A program made the translations under genes and the position numbers. Positions 61,937 through 64,000 of a stretch of DNA of 64,000 nucleotides are shown piece after piece. Each line of letters starts with the position of its first letter. The stretch's first letter is position 1. Below the pieces are notes generated by a model that worked only from the letters and a program-made list of their open reading frames with translations, was not told the origin of the DNA and ran no database searches. The stretch spans positions 9,236-73,235 of the forward strand of contig JBHIWX010000006.1 in NCBI GenBank assembly GCA_041987205.1, read 5' to 3'. Source of the stretch: BOKV01 sp041987205 (GTDB lineage Bacteria; Pseudomonadota; Alphaproteobacteria; Rhizobiales; Rhizobiaceae).

Positions 61937-61976
61937 ACCCCCACCCCTTGCACCCCCTCCACAAGGGGAAGGGGGA
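61937..61976. repeat. C/G-rich intergenic repeat, inverted copy of the glcD-glcE element
   Basis: CCCCCACCCCTTGCACC followed by ACAAGGGGAAGGGGG. Read in reverse complement, it matches the second half of the element between glcD and glcE at most positions. The last 15 bases of the window (from 63986) may be the start of a third copy. Confidence 0.55.
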
Positions 61977-62084
61977 TCAGGAATGCCCTTCGCGTCGGAG
62001 TGGTTGCCGTGGCCGGCGCCGCTGCGGCGATTGCCGCGAAGTGATGATGAGAAGGGTCGGCGTGGCGGCGGCCCTGTTCTCCTT

Positions 62085-62163
62085 CGTCATCCTCGGGCCT
62101 GTCCCGAGGATCCATCGCATCCCTGTGGTTCGTTAGATGCTCGGGACAAGCTTGAGCATGACG
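62085..62163. repeat. Palindromic intergenic repeat upstream of hisS
   Basis: Two 27-base segments, 62085-62111 (starting CGTCATCCTCGGG) and 62137-62163 (ending GAGCATGACG), are complementary at 22 of 27 positions, so the region can form a long hairpin. Each half also has its own internal dyad (TCCTCGGG / CCCGAGGA). Similar GTCATGCTCGGG-type elements are widespread between genes in Rhizobiales. Confidence 0.6.
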
Positions 62164-62272
62164 GCGTTTCCTCGCCTGTTGCCGCTTTGCGTGCGATCGG
62201 ATAGGGAATGCGCGCCCCGTCACCTTTAAGTTGACGGCCAGTGAATCTGTCACATCAAACGTCCCGAGCGAG

Positions 62273-63835
62273 ATGTCCGAGAAGAAGAAAAAACCGCAAA
62301 AGGTGAAGGCGCGGCTTCCCCGTGGTTTCGTCGACCGCGAGGCCGGCGATATCCGCGCCGCCGAGGCCATGATGGCCAAGATCAAGGCGGTGTTCGAGCG
62401 CTACGGCTTCGATCCGGTCGAGACGCCCATGTTCGAATACACGGATTCGCTCGGCAAGTTCCTGCCCGATTCCGACCGGCCGAACGAGGGTGTGTTCTCG
62501 CTGCAGGACGATGACGACCAGTGGATGAGCCTGCGCTACGACCTGACCGCGCCGCTCGCCCGCCACGTCGCCGAGAACATCAACGAGATCAACCTTCCCT
62601 ACCGCACCTACCGCACCGGCTATGTCTTCCGCAACGAGAAGCCGGGGCCGGGCCGCTTCCGCCAGTTCATGCAGTTCGACGCCGACAGTGTCGGCGCGCC
62701 GGGTGTGCAGGCCGACGCCGAGATGGCCATGATGATGGCCGACACCATGGAGGCGCTCGGTCTTAAGGGAAAATATGTCGTTCGGGTCGCGAATCGGAAG
62801 ATTCTTGATGGCATTCTCGAAGCCATCAGGCTTGATGAACATCCTATCGATCAGCTTGCCGTCCTCCGTGCGATTGACAAGCTGGATCGTTTGGGAATTG
62901 AGGGCGTCAAAGCGTTGCTCGGACCGGGTCGGAAAGATGAGAGCGGCGATTTCACCAAAGGTGCCGGATTGCACGCGGTTCAGATCGACAAGATCGTCTC
63001 GTTCATACTTGCGTCGGTGGACCGAAAGGAGGCTCTCAATCGCGGAGTATCCATCGATCCACCATTCGACTACGCGGACCAAGATTGGCACTTGCTCGAC
63101 GAAATGGAAAGCTCATTCGGGGATCAGCCGGTTACCTTGGCCGCTATAAACGATCTCCTACAGATTCACCAATTGGTGCGCGCTGCTGGCTATGGCACCG
63201 ACCGCATCCGCATCGACCCCTCCGTCGTCCGAGGCCTCGAATATTACACCGGCACGGTTTTCGAGTGCGAACTGACCTTCCCGGTCGTCAATGAAAAGGG
63301 CGAGGAGGTTGTCTTCGGCTCGGTCGCCGGCGGTGGCCGCTATGACGGTCTCGTCAAGCGCTTCACCGGGCAGGACGTGCCGGCGACGGGTTTCTCCATC
63401 GGCGTCTCGCGCCTGATGACGGCGCTGAAGAACCTCGGCAAGCTGGAGGACAGCGACGTCATCGCGCCCGTCCTCGTCACCGTCATGGACGGCGACACCG
63501 AGGCGCTCGGCCGCTACCAGAAATTCACGCAGGAACTGCGCGCCGCCGGCATCCGCGCCGAGATGTATCAGGGCAACTGGAAGAAGTTTGGCAACCAGCT
63601 CCGCTATGCCGACCGCCGCCACTGTCCCATCGCCATCATCCAGGGTTCCGACGAGCGCGCTGCCGGCAAGCTGCAGATCAAGGACATGATCGAGGGTCGC
63701 CGCCAGGCCGCCGCCATCGAATCGAACGAGGAATGGCGCGAGAAGCGCCCCGGCCAGTTCGAGATCGCCGAGGAAAGCCTGGTCGAGGAGGTCCAGCGCC
63801 TGCTGCACGCCCAGGCCGCGGACCGGGCCGAATAA
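62273..63835 (+). CDS. hisS: Histidyl-tRNA synthetase
   Basis: A 520-residue class II synthetase that attaches histidine to tRNA-His. Motif 2 is YRTGYVFRNEKPGPGRFRQF (about 113-132), the HisA motif RGLEYYTGTVFE (about 318-329), and motif 3 is ATGFSIGVSRLM. The N-terminal KARLPRGF is typical of the divergent alphaproteobacterial HisRS, which recognises a tRNA without G-1; the matching tRNA is at 26.3 kb. ATG 62273 is chosen for the family start (MSEKKKKPQKVKA). Codons 163-307 use AT-ending and rare codons (ATA, CTA, GTA, many TTG) while both flanks are GC3-rich, which suggests a recombined segment. Confidence 0.95.
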   Translation: MSEKKKKPQKVKARLPRGFVDREAGDIRAAEAMMAKIKAVFERYGFDPVETPMFEYTDSLGKFLPDSDRPNEGVFSLQDDDDQWMSLRYDLTAPLARHVAENINEINLPYRTYRTGYVFRNEKPGPGRFRQFMQFDADSVGAPGVQADAEMAMMMADTMEALGLKGKYVVRVANRKILDGILEAIRLDEHPIDQLAVLRAIDKLDRLGIEGVKALLGPGRKDESGDFTKGAGLHAVQIDKIVSFILASVDRKEALNRGVSIDPPFDYADQDWHLLDEMESSFGDQPVTLAAINDLLQIHQLVRAAGYGTDRIRIDPSVVRGLEYYTGTVFECELTFPVVNEKGEEVVFGSVAGGGRYDGLVKRFTGQDVPATGFSIGVSRLMTALKNLGKLEDSDVIAPVLVTVMDGDTEALGRYQKFTQELRAAGIRAEMYQGNWKKFGNQLRYADRRHCPIAIIQGSDERAAGKLQIKDMIEGRRQAAAIESNEEWREKRPGQFEIAEESLVEEVQRLLHAQAADRAE

Positions 63836-63892
63836 GCGATGCGCTGTTACGCGGGATACCAGGTTTTGCCGAAGGCTGCCGCTCTTCACTCG

Positions 63893-63929
63893 GCGTCATC
63901 CCGGCGCGCGGTAGCGGCCGGGATGACGC
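63893..63929. repeat. Palindromic intergenic element after hisS
   Basis: A perfect 13-bp stem, GCGTCATCCCGGC / GCCGGGATGACGC, with an 11-base loop. It begins like the repeat upstream of hisS (CGTCAT) and may double as a transcription end for hisS, although no T-run follows. The window ends 71 bases later with no further gene visible. Confidence 0.55.
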
Positions 63930-64000
63930 GCATTAGGGGGCTGCGCAGAGAAAGGTTGAAGAGGCGGTGTGACTTCAGGCTTGCTCTCTCCCCCCTTGCG

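Overview
The window reads as chromosomal DNA of a high-GC alphaproteobacterium, most likely of the order Hyphomicrobiales (Rhizobiales). The pointers are: a histidine tRNA with no encoded G at position -1 and a G1:U72 pair plus A73, an alphaproteobacterial peculiarity; two perfect CtrA-type sites (TTAA-N7-TTAA); a PdhS/PleC-type cell-cycle kinase; phasin and acetoacetyl-CoA synthetase genes of polyhydroxybutyrate metabolism; and small membrane or hypothetical families typical of the group. No rRNA, CRISPR array, transposase or integrase gene was seen. The genus cannot be fixed from the sequence alone.

Layout. 0-2 kb: the end of a probable glycoside hydrolase, then a two-gene unit for a secreted hypothetical protein and a secreted tail-fibre-like protein with no phage genes around it. 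2-6.3 kb: kbl-tdh threonine degradation, a small conserved gene and an RhlE-type RNA helicase. 6.5-9.6 kb: an ArsR/SRPBCC operon with a visible operator, and a Bcr/CflA drug-efflux pump. 9.6-13 kb: isocitrate lyase divergent from a RamB/ScfR-type regulator. 13-17 kb: nucleoside hydrolase plus ribokinase, a small membrane protein, an AsmA-like protein. 17-26 kb: acetoacetate-CoA ligase, a possible structured small RNA, an orphan Fe(III)-type permease, a 1312-residue sensor kinase with a CtrA site upstream, and phasin. 26-28.5 kb: tRNA-His, helically phased direct repeats, then two secreted proteins, one a caspase homologue. 28.6-32.5 kb: a cecR-ybhGFS-like efflux operon with a 24-bp perfect palindrome as operator. 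32.5-45 kb: a universal stress protein, a sulfotransferase-like gene, xseA, an ABC exporter, a DUF937 protein, two PilZ proteins, gshA, rsmE and a PAS-GGDEF-EAL protein. 45-55.3 kb: a GntR-lutABC lactate operon and a glcDEF operon that share a 19-bp operator. 55-64 kb: two L,D-transpeptidases, a DUF2927 protein, tag, a DUF1801 protein, a DMT transporter, a second sulfotransferase-like gene, a LysE exporter, intergenic palindromic repeats and hisS.

How the genes fit together. Several loci concern C2-C4 acid and storage-carbon metabolism: AceA, AacS, phasin, LutABC and GlcDEF. A second theme is cell-cycle and cyclic-di-GMP control: the kinase, PilZ pair, EAL protein and CtrA sites. The window holds both halves of the histidine decoding pair, tRNA-His and HisRS, and the hisS coding sequence has a sharply AT-shifted central segment that suggests a recombined insertion domain.

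No gene cluster looks like a wholly new system. The best leads are the hisS mosaic, the shared GntR operator, the two CtrA sites, the integrase-arm-like repeats beside tRNA-His, the structured RNA candidate near 19.4 kb and the secreted tail-fibre-like protein.
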